From positions 74,444,956 to 74,508,955 of the forward strand of contig CM062292.1 of the NCBI GenBank assembly GCA_031216915.1: 64,000 nt of DNA, given 5' to 3'. The position numbers and the translations under genes are program-made. The stretch's first letter is position 1; the number at the start of each line of letters is the position of its first letter. A model generated the notes under the pieces. That model had not been told where the DNA came from, ran no database searches, and was given only the letters and a program-made list of their open reading frames with translations. Positions 22,890 to 32,689 of this stretch are shown piece after piece. The stretch is from Pictodentalium vernedei (Eukaryota > Mollusca > Scaphopoda > Dentaliida > Dentaliidae).

Positions 22890-23210
22890 ACCAGTTAACC
22901 CTTTAGCTAATTCACAAAAACAACTGCAAAGCTACAGAATTGAAACTGTCTTTAGTTACACTCCTCAGATTTCAGTTATATACATCAATAAAAAAAAAGG
23001 TAAAAAGTATAGAGCCTCCCGATTTTGTAGTAATATTGGAAGACATCATGTGCACGAGCTTCACAAGGTCATTCCAATGAGGGGCCTCATAATATGATTT
23101 TGCAGATTTTTTTTTAAAAAAGAGTTTTTTCAACTGCTCATTTTGTAAATTACATTGTTGGATGCAGATGATTCATCATGGGTCAATATGTCTTAAAGAA
23201 GAGGTAAGGT
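22890..23210. repeat. Degenerate TTAA MITE
   Basis: Begins GTTAACCCTTTAGC near 22897. It has a hairpin remnant (TCATTCCAATGAGGGGCCTC near 23068-23090), then TTTTTTCAACTGC and GGATGCAGATGATTCATC. The right end is decayed. Confidence 0.5.
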
Positions 23211-23339
23211 GCTTTTGGTGTTCTAAAATAATATGCAATTAATAGGGCTATGTTATAAACTGGTCGAGTGCTAGAAGCCACTATCAGGGCTCTACTGAAA
23301 AGTTCTGAAAGTCACTTTAGTGGCTTTACACTGTGTGCA

Positions 23340-24640
23340 TTAGCTTATCGTTTGTGCAGCAGTAGATAAAATGAAAGTGTCAATGACACTGTAGTTCAAC
23401 TTGTTTAAGACATATACATGTATAGTATGTGACACAGCAATGACAAACATTTAGGTAATGACCTGATAACAAAGTAACATGTAAAGTATTGTAACGGTCT
23501 GTACATAAATGATGACCGTAGCCTGTAACAAACATATAGGTAAAGTACTGTAAAAGTGGGGTGACAGTTAGATGTTAAACTAGAAAAGAAATCTTTGAGT
23601 GGGTTTGACTGAACCCCAAAATATAGCACAGTGATAACAAAGGCATCCAAAAACACTTGTTCCTGACAACAAAGGTACCCCAAGAAGTTTCGTGAAGGTC
23701 GGTTCATAAATACAGACTCTGGCCTGAGCCGTATTGACATGTGCACTTACTGTGTATAAGTAGCACTGAACAAATCAAAGTTCATCTAATTTGCATAATT
23801 TCTGCACGAGAAAAAAACCTGTATTATATGTGATGTATTCCATGTTACTAAACATTCCTACAAAAAGTTATTCAAATCAGAACTTTCATACAGAAGTTCT
23901 GTTCAAAAAACTGATTGCACTAATTTTGGTACAAAAAGGCTGCTGGTGGCCATCTTGAATTTTGGACCACACCCAAAAACACTCATTCTCATCCCACGGT
24001 GATAGCAAAGGTACTCAGGAATTTTCGTAAAGATCGGTTCATAAATACGGCCTCTAGCCTGAGCCGTATAAAAGTTGTGTACAAAAAACTGATTGGACCT
24101 AGTTTCGGTTCAAAATGGCCACTGGCAGCCATTTTGAATTCTCGATCGCACCCAGAAACACTTGTTCTCATCCCAAGGTGATAACAAAGGTACCCAAGAA
24201 GTTTCGTGAAGATCTGTTCATAAATACAGACTCTAGCCTGAGCCGTATTGACATGTGCACTTAATGTGTATAAGTAGAACTGAATAAATCAAAGTTCATC
24301 TAATTTGCATAATTTTTGCACAAGAAAAAAACCTGTTTTATATATGATGTATTCCATGTTACTAAACATTCATACAAAAATTTATTCAAATCAGAACTTT
24401 CATACAGAAGTTCTGTACAAAAAACTGATTGCACTAACTAAAGTACAAAATGGCTGCTGGTGGCCATCTTGAATTTCGGACCGCACCCAAAACCACTTGT
24501 TCTCGTCCCACGGTGATAACAAAGGTACCCAAGAAGTTTCGTAAAGATCGGTTCATAAATATGGCCTCTAGTCCGAGACGTATATATGGCGCGACGGACG
24601 GGCTTCGCCAAAGTTGAGCCAAAAATGTTTGTATGCAATT
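23340..24640. repeat. Composite dispersed repeat with tandem units
   Basis: It starts with AAATGAAAGTGTCAATGACAC and contains units of about 170 and about 340 bp marked by GATAACAAAGGTACC, GGTTCATAAATACGG, AGAAGTTCTGT and AAAATGGCCACTGGCAGCC. It ends near GCGACGGACGGGCTTCGCC and GCCAAAGTTGAGC. The same composite, with more units, occurs at 32690-34570. There is no coding frame. Confidence 0.75.
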
Positions 24641-24844
24641 GTTTTGTTACAATTTAATGGAGAGTGCCAACATGCACTCTCCAATAAATAGTAACAATTC
24701 AATTTAATATGCACAAAATCTTTTCTAAACTAAGGCTCCCCTTGCTGGTAGCATTGTATTTTTGAAAATCAATCACCTTTGAAAAATAATTTAGCACTCT
24801 ACCAGTTAAGAAATGCCCAATTAACTGTGATCCACTATATTTAA

Positions 24845-25085
24845 CCCTTTACCCAACGTAGACGATATCAAAATTTGTTATTTTAAATATCATTTGTTTA
24901 AATTTTTCAAAAGATTTCAACAAAACCTTATCATGTGCCCCCTCGTTGGAACGAGCTCGACAAGCTCGTTCCAACGAGGGGTCACATGATATGGTTTTGT
25001 TGAAATGTTTTGAAAAATAATATTTTTTCAACTGCAGAATTTGCATATTACGCGGGCGGATGCGCCCGATTCATTGGGTAAAGGG
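24845..25085. repeat. TTAA hairpin MITE (piggyBac-like), second subfamily, complete
   Basis: TTAA at 24841-24844 and 25086-25089. Ends CCCTTTACCCAACG / TTGGGTAAAGGG. The hairpin is centred on GAGCTCGACAAGCTC, with GTCACATGATATGGTTTTG arms. 241 bp. Confidence 0.82.
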
Positions 25086-25089
25086 TTAA

Positions 25090-25881
25090 ACTATCTTTTA
25101 AATAATCTTTAACACAAGGAATCTGGAAGTTTTCACCCTAACCTTTCAAAAAGTCAAATGACAGGTATAGGTATGGTGAAAAATAAATGAAAAAACTATT
25201 ATGGAGTTGATTCAATTAAACAACAGGGCCGTTGACCCACCCCCAAATTGAATAAATGATTTTTTTTAACCCTGGAATTCATTTTTTTGCGAAGCGACCA
25301 CTCTTGACCACTCATAACTGACTCATTTATTTCCCCTTGACCCGAAACCCTGATTATTGTGACAGAACATTACATCTGGATGTGAAATCCTGAGTGGATA
25401 AACTTTGGAGGGGGGGGGGTGGATGGGAGGGGGGGGGGGGGTGTACAACCAACTTGGTTACAAGGCTCAAATCCTACAGACGCAAAAATTCTGAAAACTG
25501 AAGATCTGGGAATCTTTCTCCACCTGCCCCACCAGTTAGAAATTTGAGGGGTGTGACCACACCCCCGCCCCATTTTAACACTCCAGCCAAACTGTGTGGG
25601 TTTGCCTCCCCCACCTTCTCCCTGGTGAGATCGGACATTGTCACTGAACCTTGACAACGCGGCAGTGCTTTCATGACCTTCTTGTTCACGGGAATTCTGT
25701 GGTGAGAGTGCACAGACAGGCTTTGCTGGTTCTCAGTACACTCATAACCAACAAATAGTGGACACCAAATACTGAATTTTTTTTAAAAATTCTCGCTCAA
25801 ATAACGTCAACGAGCAGAGTTGAATGGACACAATGGCGAGAACCTGTCCACAATCTCCCGGCGTCTGGGCCAGTGGCGTAG

Positions 25882-25916
<35 letters not shown>

Positions 25917-26434
25917 GGGGGAGGGGGGCTGGAGGCTCAGGTCAACCTAAAGCTTTAGCATCCCCCCCCCCCAAATAAAAAAAAAATATTGACCCAAATG
26001 CTCTCCAATATAGGGGGACACAGGCTACAAATGCCTCATATTCGATCTTTGAGTACTAAATTTTCTCAGAGAAGGCCTTGTCCAAACTAAGCCCCTCTGG
26101 TCGTCACCCGCCTCTTCCCAGGTCCTTGTACTAACTGGGCCCCCAGTCGTTACCCCCCTCCTCCCACTTCCATGAAGGGAAGTGGGAGGAGGGGGTAACG
26201 ATGGGAGGGTGCTAGCTTGGACTAGGCAAGGATGGTATGCCCCTGCCCCCACAAAAAATGGTTAGAAATGGCTATCCCCCCACCAATTATAGAATCCTGG
26301 CTACGCCCCTGAACAAATGGGAGTCGAAATAATAATAAAACTCAAGTGCTCTGTCCAGCGTTTCTTTGTAACTTTTTTGTTTCTTTTTAATCTGGTCATA
26401 TTGACCTACCTATCGATAGGATAGCTATGATGTT
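25090..26434. other. Repeat-poor intergenic sequence with G/C homopolymers
   Basis: No supported gene. G runs lie at about 25408-25441 and at 25884-25915 (32 uninterrupted), and a C run is near 25963. A 24-bp inverted pair GTTACCCCCTCC...GGAGGGGGTAACG occurs at about 26151-26200. Confidence 0.5.
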
Positions 26435-26533
26435 TTATACAGATGCGGCACAGCGATGAGCAAAAGCAGCATTTATTTTGTCATTGACAACATCATCAAC
26501 AAAAATTGCTTGCGCCATTTCCTCAAATTCCAT
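26435..26533 (-). CDS. Short ORF of 32 codons, unknown
   Basis: A minus-strand ATG at 26533 opens 32 codons beginning MEFEEMAQAIFVDDVV and ending in TAA at 26435. The acidic, amphipathic composition is more protein-like than the surrounding sequence, and the upstream stretch (26534-26640) is CpG-containing and not visibly repetitive. It might be a first exon or a microprotein, or chance. It lies 360 bp downstream, on the same strand, of the last visible protease exon but does not resemble a ubiquitin protease. Confidence 0.25.
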   Translation of the reverse strand: MEFEEMAQAIFVDDVVNDKINAAFAHRCAASV

Positions 26534-26645
26534 TCTGGTTTACATTTAAAGTGCATTTTGTTGTTTCCTCGCGATTACTATTCTGTATCTTCACTGCGCA
26601 TGTCACACTATTCCATGTAATCCGGAATAGACTACGGAAACATAA

Positions 26646-26764
26646 ACTAGGGCTGGTAATCAGATTTAAACCACTCGTAGAATAAGGGTTTTAACCACAA
26701 GGCTCTGCTGAGTGGTTAAAACCCTTATCCTACTCATGGTTTAAATCTGAAGGCCGACCCTAGT
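26646..26764. repeat. Foldback element with long imperfect hairpin
   Basis: Ends ACTAGGGCTGG and its inverse near CCGACCCTAGT. Long arms (CAGATTTAAACCA..., AAGGGTTTTAACCA) pair across a short centre at about 26705. Confidence 0.7.
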
Positions 26765-26889
26765 ACCTATTTATTCTATATTGGATATTTTTCTTATTAT
26801 CGTTTTTTTAATTAATTTGTTAGGTAAAAGTATAACAACATTTATCATGTGCATAATCAATAAAGTTGACAAAAGCGTAATATACTTAC

Positions 26890-27019
26890 AGAAACACCAT
26901 ATAAATTGTAGTTATGTCCACTGTGTGTTCCTAGGACGTGTTGGTTTATATTTAGATCCGTTAGTGGAAAATCCACATATCTCGTGTCTTTCTCTCTCCA
27001 AACTCCAACAGTCATAAAT
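26890..27019 (-). CDS. USP8-like deubiquitinase exon (beta-sheet/palm segment)
   Basis: Internal exon, 130 bp, acceptor TTTTTTCAG before 27019 and donor GTAAGTAT after 26890. The split codon (two bases from the 27711 exon, one here) gives Arg, then 43 codons: VDFPLTDLNINQHV and HNYNLYGVS match the segment that follows the KRF motif in ubiquitin-specific proteases (VDFPL...D...YNL..VSNH in USP8/USP2). It ends in phase 0 just before the expected NH..G...GGHY catalytic His segment, which I could not find further left in the window. The gene hydrolyses ubiquitin-protein isopeptide bonds if complete. Confidence 0.85.
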
Positions 27020-27213
27020 CTGAAAAAAATGAACAAATTTGAGTTCCAATTATTTTGATGAGTCATTTCAAACAAAGTATCCACATCTAATTTGCAGTAC
27101 AGTGAATCCCTATTAATTCTATACTCACTTTGCAAGTGAAAATTACTCAATTAACAAGACTATTCAATTAACAGACTTTACTCTCTCCTATACTCTGAAG
27201 ATAAACTGCGCAT

Positions 27214-27460
27214 TTGTTCCTCAATAGCATTTTTTATTTTATTTTTTATTCTTGTAATTATTTCTTTGCCATCAAAAGATTATGTTCTTGGTTTGTTTTA
27301 TGTTTTAGGCCTCATAATCTACAGAATAGCAGGGGTGGTGATGTATTTCGTCCCTTGAGTGCACTGCAAAGACTTGTTGCACTCAAGGGACAAATGTATC
27401 AATTTTATTAACTTGAGTAAAATATCAGACATAAACCATTTAATTTTTATTTTTTAAAGT
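27214..27460. repeat. Dispersed repeat with hairpin, inverted relative to 47880-48200
   Basis: Contains TTTTTATTCTTGTAATTATT, GGCCTCATAATCTACAGAAT and the hairpin CCCTTGAGTGCA/TGCACTCAAGGG at 27352-27389. The same order occurs inverted at 47880-48200. Confidence 0.7.
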
Positions 27461-27489
27461 TAACATTGGTTATAAAAAGAGAGCATGCA

Positions 27490-27664
27490 GCAGCCAAAGG
27501 GACCATGTGGGAGACTTGAGAAACAGATTTTTAGCTCTATAGGACTAGCAGCCAAAGGGACCATATGGGAGATTTGAGAAACAGATTTTTAACATTTTAG
27601 GCCTAGCAGCCAAAGGGACCACATGGGAGACTTGAGAAAACATATTTTTAACTTTTTAGGCCTA
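27490..27664. repeat. Three tandem 58-bp units
   Basis: Units begin GCAGCCAAAGGGACCA at 27490, 27548 and 27606 and end in TTAGGCCTA-like sequence. The same motif appears once, inverted, near 47885-47905 (TGGTCCTTTTGGCTGC). It lies within the intron between the exons at 26890 and 27711. Confidence 0.88.
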
Positions 27665-27710
27665 ATCAATATCTTATCTCAAACTCTTGAGTCAATATGA
27701 AAAACATTAC

Positions 27711-27853
27711 CTATTCAAACCAATCAAGAGAATTTTCGGCAGTTTCCACAGATCAATTTTCTTCACGGCATCTCGTTCTCTTTTACACTGTGGGCACTTC
27801 CATCTACAATTTCCAGTTAAATGTTCCTCTTTCAGAAAGGCCTTTATACAATC
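27711..27853 (-). CDS. USP8-like deubiquitinase exon (zinc CXXC and LKRF-equivalent segment)
   Basis: 143-bp exon with acceptor CAACAAAG before 27853 and donor GTAATG after 27711. It encodes DCIKAFLKEEHLTGN, then the second zinc-ribbon pair in KCPQCKRERD, then VKKIDLWKLPKILLIGLNR. This corresponds in order to the fingers/palm of USP8. The normally conserved HLKRF signature reads GLNRF across the exon junction, so His and Lys are replaced by Gly and Asn. Phase 0 in, phase 2 out, matching both neighbours. Confidence 0.9.
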
Positions 27854-27979
27854 CTTTGTTGAGAAAAAAACAAAACATTATTGTGGGATTCCATCATCTG
27901 AAATCTTTCAGTTGGTCGGAAATGCGAATCTAAGAGTCAGACAATAGATGAATGAATCGAAATATAAGCAATGAACTAC

Positions 27980-28291
27980 AGTTAAAACTAGAAGTCCTGC
28001 CATGAACTGTGTGCTTATCTAGGCTTAATTACACATAGGAGTTGCACGCAATTGCCATATCGAATGGCATCCAAAGCACGGCAAGTTCTCCTGGTTACTC
28101 ATAGCAAACACAGGCAATGTTTCTGCCAATGGACCTTCGGGTTACCCGGAGGTCCATTGGCTGAAACATTGCTTTTGCACAGGCCATATGTACAGAATTT
28201 GATAACCTTACTATGGTCATAACACAGAGATTAATGCTCATATCAACATGCAATTTGTGGGCATTTCATGACAGGACTTCTAGTTTTAACT
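27980..28291. mobile_element. MITE with 25-bp inverted ends and inner hairpin
   Basis: Ends AGTTAAAACTAGAAGTCCTG and its inverse at 28272-28291. An inner hairpin lies at about 28112-28175 (GCAATGTTTC...CCAATGGACCT with one mismatch). 312 bp, no ORF. The target duplication is not clear. It lies in an intron of the protease gene. Confidence 0.72.
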
Positions 28292-29015
28292 CTATTTGCA
28301 TAAAGGCTGACTAGTTCAGATCATAACAGCATGAAATTCCTAACATAACTGATTGATGACTTGCATTGAGAGCTTGAGGCACTTTAGGTAGGTTTGAACA
28401 AGGTCCATGCCCTGTTTAAAAAGTCTCCTGAATAAGTGTATAGTAGTGGACATAATAAAAAAAAAATTTCAGTGAAATGTGTCATAACATTATAATCTTG
28501 GTCTTTTATTTTACAAAGAAATTTTTAGTCTAAATATTTTCAAGTACTAGTGACCTCATATGAATGGAATCTGCATTGAATGAGAGGCCATGATACATCA
28601 TGTATCATCCCAAAATACAATGGTGTACTGGGGTAATACCCTGGTTTATACCATGATTACCTGTTCTATTATATATTCTTCCGTGCTGGCACTCGTGCCA
28701 TATCGATTAACCCATTCATACGCATGTGTCGTTCTGTTTATTTATCGAAGATGATGCATTGAAATAATAAACCACGAAGCCTTTTAGACCAGGCAAAAGT
28801 AAATTTTGGTGCCAAATGCTGCATTTTTGGTGCCAAACAAATTTCTTTAAGTGCCACTGGCACATAACGTAAACCATGATTGCTTTGAATGACTTTCAAC
28901 AACTGTGCCATTATAGACACATGAATAAAAGAAATGACACATTTTTTAGAAGTATAAAATGCAGTCTTCATAAATATTATTTGGTGTGAGAAGAATAATC
29001 AATGTGAGAAATTAC
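28292..29015. other. Intron sequence of the protease gene
   Basis: No further exon supported. A TACCCTGGTTTATACC-type stretch near 28635 and a GTGCTGGCACTCGTGCC hairpin near 28683 belong to a repeat also seen at 47340-47420. Confidence 0.45.
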
Positions 29016-29129
29016 CTGTAATGAACATCTTAAAGTATTTGGTATAGGAACAGACAAAAACATGAAAGCTTCAAACTTCACAGACTTTTTATTGCAAGTA
29101 AGGCACCTCAATGTGGACTTCAGCTGTCC
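29016..29129 (-). CDS. USP8-like deubiquitinase exon (first zinc CXXC segment)
   Basis: 114-bp exon (38 codons, phase 0 at both ends), acceptor TTTTTTACAG before 29129 and donor GTAATTTC after 29016. It encodes GQLKSTLRCLTCNKKS followed by FEAFMFLSVPIP. This matches the family signature GQ.KS...C..C...S..FE.FM.LS.P, with the first Cys pair of the zinc ribbon intact. It continues directly from VDLFQ of the exon at 35267-35389. Confidence 0.93.
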
Positions 29130-29861
29130 CTGTAAAAAAGTTATCAATCTATTCAGCCCAATGCTTCCCAAACATTGTTGTAGTGTATGATTCTGTGACA
29201 TGAAACCACCAGTTCATGAATAAATAGAAACAAAAACCGTGTTCTAAAAATAACCTCTCACAACAATACAAAATCTATTGATTTTGTAATTTTTTTTTGG
29301 TATGGTTCACGCTGTTCACTTTGAGAACATGTTTACAGAACAGTTATCCTGGAGTGGTCGAAACCCATGTGTGGGCAGTAATGTCCACGCATGCATTTAC
29401 CAGGTAATAAAAATCATCAGCAAAATATTAATTAATGAAGTACCGGGTTGTACAAATTGCTGATCTCTCAAAGAATTACAGCCAGTGGATTCCCCATCTT
29501 TATACACATATTCAGCCTCGGTACATTCAATATAGATTACAACCATGTGGGTTTCTGAGATGATGTACTGAAGTCAATATCCCATCTCTGGGCATAAAAA
29601 TTAATGTGTCCGATAGGTCGAGTTGATATATGATCCAGAAACATGGTCAAGACTTCAATATACCATGTCAGAAACCCACTTGGTGGTAACAATGAATTTA
29701 TCTTCCAATATTCCTTTCTTTCTTGACTTGTTCACATATATTTTGACAATCATTCGGCATCTATGAATTCATATTTCATGAAGGAAGATCATGACATCAT
29801 GGTATTACGTTCTTGAGCTGTGCCTGATGTAATTTCCATTCACTGTTCCACTTGTATTATA

Positions 29862-30220
29862 TTTATTTATTTTATTGGTGTTTAAGGTCACATATTTCTG
29901 CACAGTGGCTAATCATGACCACAACAGTTTTACGGGTGGAGGAAGCCGGAGTACCCAGAGAGAACCACCGAGCAACGGCGAGCAACTGTCAGCTCCTCAA
30001 CATACTAACTCCACACAATCAGGGTTAGCATTGGTTGAAGACAGGCGTACCATCGACGTGCAGTACGCCTTAGTACATAGCGTCACCATGCCCCCACGTG
30101 GGCTATGGGGGTGAAGTGTCTTGCCCAAGGACACAACGCAGTTGCCGCAGGTTGAGATTCGAACCGAGGACCTCTCGGCTTGCAGCCTGCACCTCTACCT
30201 ACTGAGCCACCAAGTCCCCC
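29862..30220 (-). mobile_element. SINE with tRNA-like head, full length
   Basis: Flanked by a 12-bp direct repeat ACTTGTATTATA (29850-29861 and 30221-30232), as expected of LINE-driven retroposition. On the minus strand the head (30220 to about 30150) has a Pol III A box TGGCTCAGTAGG and B box GGTTCGAATC. The body includes GTGTCCTTGGGCAAGACACT, a block found in widespread animal SINEs. It ends CCTTAAACACCAATAAAATA plus an A/T-rich tail. The shared body and tail match the element at 22229-22634, which has a different head. Confidence 0.88.
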
Positions 30221-30232
30221 ACTTGTATTATA

Positions 30233-30786
30233 ACCAGCAAAGTTTATAGTAGTGGTTCAGCTGTCTGTTTCTTTATTTTATTTTTCAGGTTTAACGCATG
30301 ATAGGCCTATATAAAATATCATCATGAAAAAAATGATCTAGTCTAGTTTCTTTCACCGAGTTGATGATTTATTTATCATTTAACTAGAGGTACTGTGAGC
30401 AAACTCACAAAGTGATACCCCCCTGCCTGAAATGTATAAGTTAGATTATCTCCCCTTGGAAATGTCCGAACGGAATTATATTGCTTCAATGCACAACTTC
30501 ATATGGAGTTCTTCCATTGTGTAAAGTTTCATGAAACTTCTTCAAACGGTTTAGGAGGAGTTGCGCTTACAAGGATGGACAGATGGACGGACAGGGTGAT
30601 TCCTATATACCCCCCCAAACTTTGTTTGCGGGGGGTATAATTACTTTTATTAAAACGGTGAACTTGAGATGTGCAATCAGTTTTTAATAAGTGCAGGTAA
30701 AAAACGTTCTCTTTCTGAAGCAAAAGGTCGCATGTGTGGTTGCTACACTTAATACACAATGTATTTTGTCTAGACATTTTTACTTG
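30233..30786. repeat. GGAC-tailed dispersed repeat in intron
   Basis: 30385-30645 runs from AGAGGTACTGTGAGCAAAC through GGATGGACAGATGGACGG to a TATACCCCCCC/GGGGGGTATA hairpin-like end. The remainder has no supported gene. Confidence 0.55.
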
Positions 30787-31079
30787 TACAGTGGAACCCT
30801 GTTAATTGAATAACCACTTTGCCAGTGGGAATTATTCAATTAACAGGGATATGGTCAGTTTCCTGTATTTTAGAGATAAATTGAGTATTTATTCTATTAT
30901 ATCTTGTTTGACAGAGCTCATCGAGCTCTGTCAAACAAGATATAATAGAATAAATGTCTATATTAGATGCACTTATGTGAAATAGGTCTCTGAACATTAA
31001 GTATTTGGTGATTGTCAGGATAATTTCTCGACACATTACACGATTTTTTTATTCAATTAACAGGAGTTCGCTCTATAAC
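30787..31079. mobile_element. Foldback MITE with ATTCAATTAACAGG ends
   Basis: Ends share (A)TTCAATTAACAGG-type motifs in inverted orientation. The centre is a perfect inverted repeat at 30887-30955 with 33-bp arms (ATTTATTCTATTATATC...) and a 3-bp loop. Related remnants lie near 27100-27190, 32100-32140 and 32350-32400. Confidence 0.68.
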
Positions 31080-31139
31080 CCATATTCATTTAAGAGATCA
31101 AATTTGTACTGAAAGTATGGTAAATGGTTTTGTGTTTGG

Positions 31140-32100
31140 AAATTATATTCAACAAGAGCTGGACTTTCGTCCGGTTCATATCCCCACATAGTGTACCGCC
31201 TAGTGTGGGCATACCTGTGACCAACAAATATTATTTATGAATATTCTCGTATGGACTGACGACGAATGCACAGATGGATGGACGCAATCCAGTATAACCC
31301 CCCCCCCCCCCCCCATTTTCTTCAAAAATTTTCAACAATTTGTAAGTCAAAAGGTATGGTAAATTGTTTGGTGTTTGTAAGTTTTATGCAATGAGGCAGA
31401 AGCCTTTGTCATGGGCAAACTGCATTCCATATTTCACTGAAATCCGATAACCTCAACCCAGTATACCCCCCCTCCCCCCCCACCCCCCATTTTCTTCGAA
31501 AGTTTTCAACAATTACCAATAATTTTTAAGTCAAAAGGTATGGTAAACTGTTTGATGTTTGGAAGTTTTATGCAATGAGGCAGAAGCCTTTGTCATAGGC
31601 AAACTGCATACCATATTTCACTCGATAACCCCAACCCAATATACCCCCCCCCCCATTTTTTTCGAAAGTTTTCCACAATTACCAATAATTTCTAAGTCAA
31701 AAGGTATGGTAAATTGTTTGGTGTTTGGAAGTTTTATGCAATGAGGCAGAAGCCTTTGTCATAGGCAAACTGCAGGCCATATTTCACTGAAATCCGATAA
31801 CCCATACCTGAGATACAGGCTGAACAGACAAATAATAATGTCCATTTCCTACAATTTCTAAGTAAAAAAAAGGGGGATAACTCTAAAAAGGAGAATGTGA
31901 GAAATATCGTTGAATCCTTTTTTTAAAGCCTATACCATAAGCAGTGTTCATGGCAAATTTCATTGCAATAGGACATTCGACACCCGAGATAAGTTATGAA
32001 TATTCTCGGATGGACTCCACGGACGCACAGACGGACGGACGCATGGACACATGTAATCCAGTATACCCCCATCTTCTTCAAAAGTGGGGGTATAATTAAC
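31140..32100. repeat. Tandem units of about 165-185 bp with C-runs and GGAC/TATACCCCC ends
   Basis: AAGTCAAAAGGTATGGTAAA begins three successive units (about 31345, 31530 and 31695). Each holds GCAATGAGGCAGAAGCCTTT, and the first two close with TATACCCCCC followed by TTTTCTTCRAA or similar. The last part (31860-32095) resembles the 30385-30645 repeat and ends AGTGGGGGTATAATT. No gene. Confidence 0.72.
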
Positions 32101-32689
32101 AGGATTATTCAATTAAAAGATATACAATTAAGTGGGCTCCACTGTATTGGGGGAAATACATTCTTGTTGTAAGATAAATTCTAATATGTAATCTATTACA
32201 ACTTGTTTAACAGAGTTCACTGGAAAAGTGTCCATTCAAATAACAGGTTCCCCTTTACCTGAACTTAACAGTTTAAGCCTCTGCACTCTGATGTCAAAAT
32301 GGCAAAGTTTTCTGCAGAAAATATTTTCCATAATGCAGTTTAATATTTAACTAAATATACTTTGTTTGACAGAGCTTAGTGAATCCTGTCAAACAAGGTA
32401 CAATTGGTTAAGTTCAGAGTTAAACAAGAGAAAAACAGAGTGATTTGAGAAAATTCTCTGGCACTACCAGAATGCTAAGTGTTAAACATTTTATTTTGTA
32501 GGAAAATGCGAAGAGATTAGAGTACAAGTTATACAACTTGAATAAATCTCCTTTCCTTCCACAAATACAACTATTCAAATGCAGCAATAATAAAATACAG
32601 AAACTAAAAATTCAAAACCCTCAATTTAATAATGCAGCTGAAGCCATCAAAACAAAGTGTCCAATTATCATGTAATCTTCTATATAAAA
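32101..32689. other. Intron sequence with foldback remnants
   Basis: Hairpin TACTTTGTTTGACAG...CTGTCAAACAAGGTAC near 32356-32402. No coding region supported. Confidence 0.45.

Noticed and set aside
25474-25713. 79-codon minus-strand ORF near G tracts
   Set aside because: Low-complexity composition, no motif and no splice or promoter context.
28738-28971. Possible extra protease exon on the minus strand
   Set aside because: The translation lacks family motifs, has no clean splice sites in phase, and the joined exons need no residues there.
30150-30220. tRNA gene on the minus strand
   Set aside because: A and B boxes are present, but the arms do not form a full cloverleaf by eye and the sequence continues into a SINE body with a target duplication.
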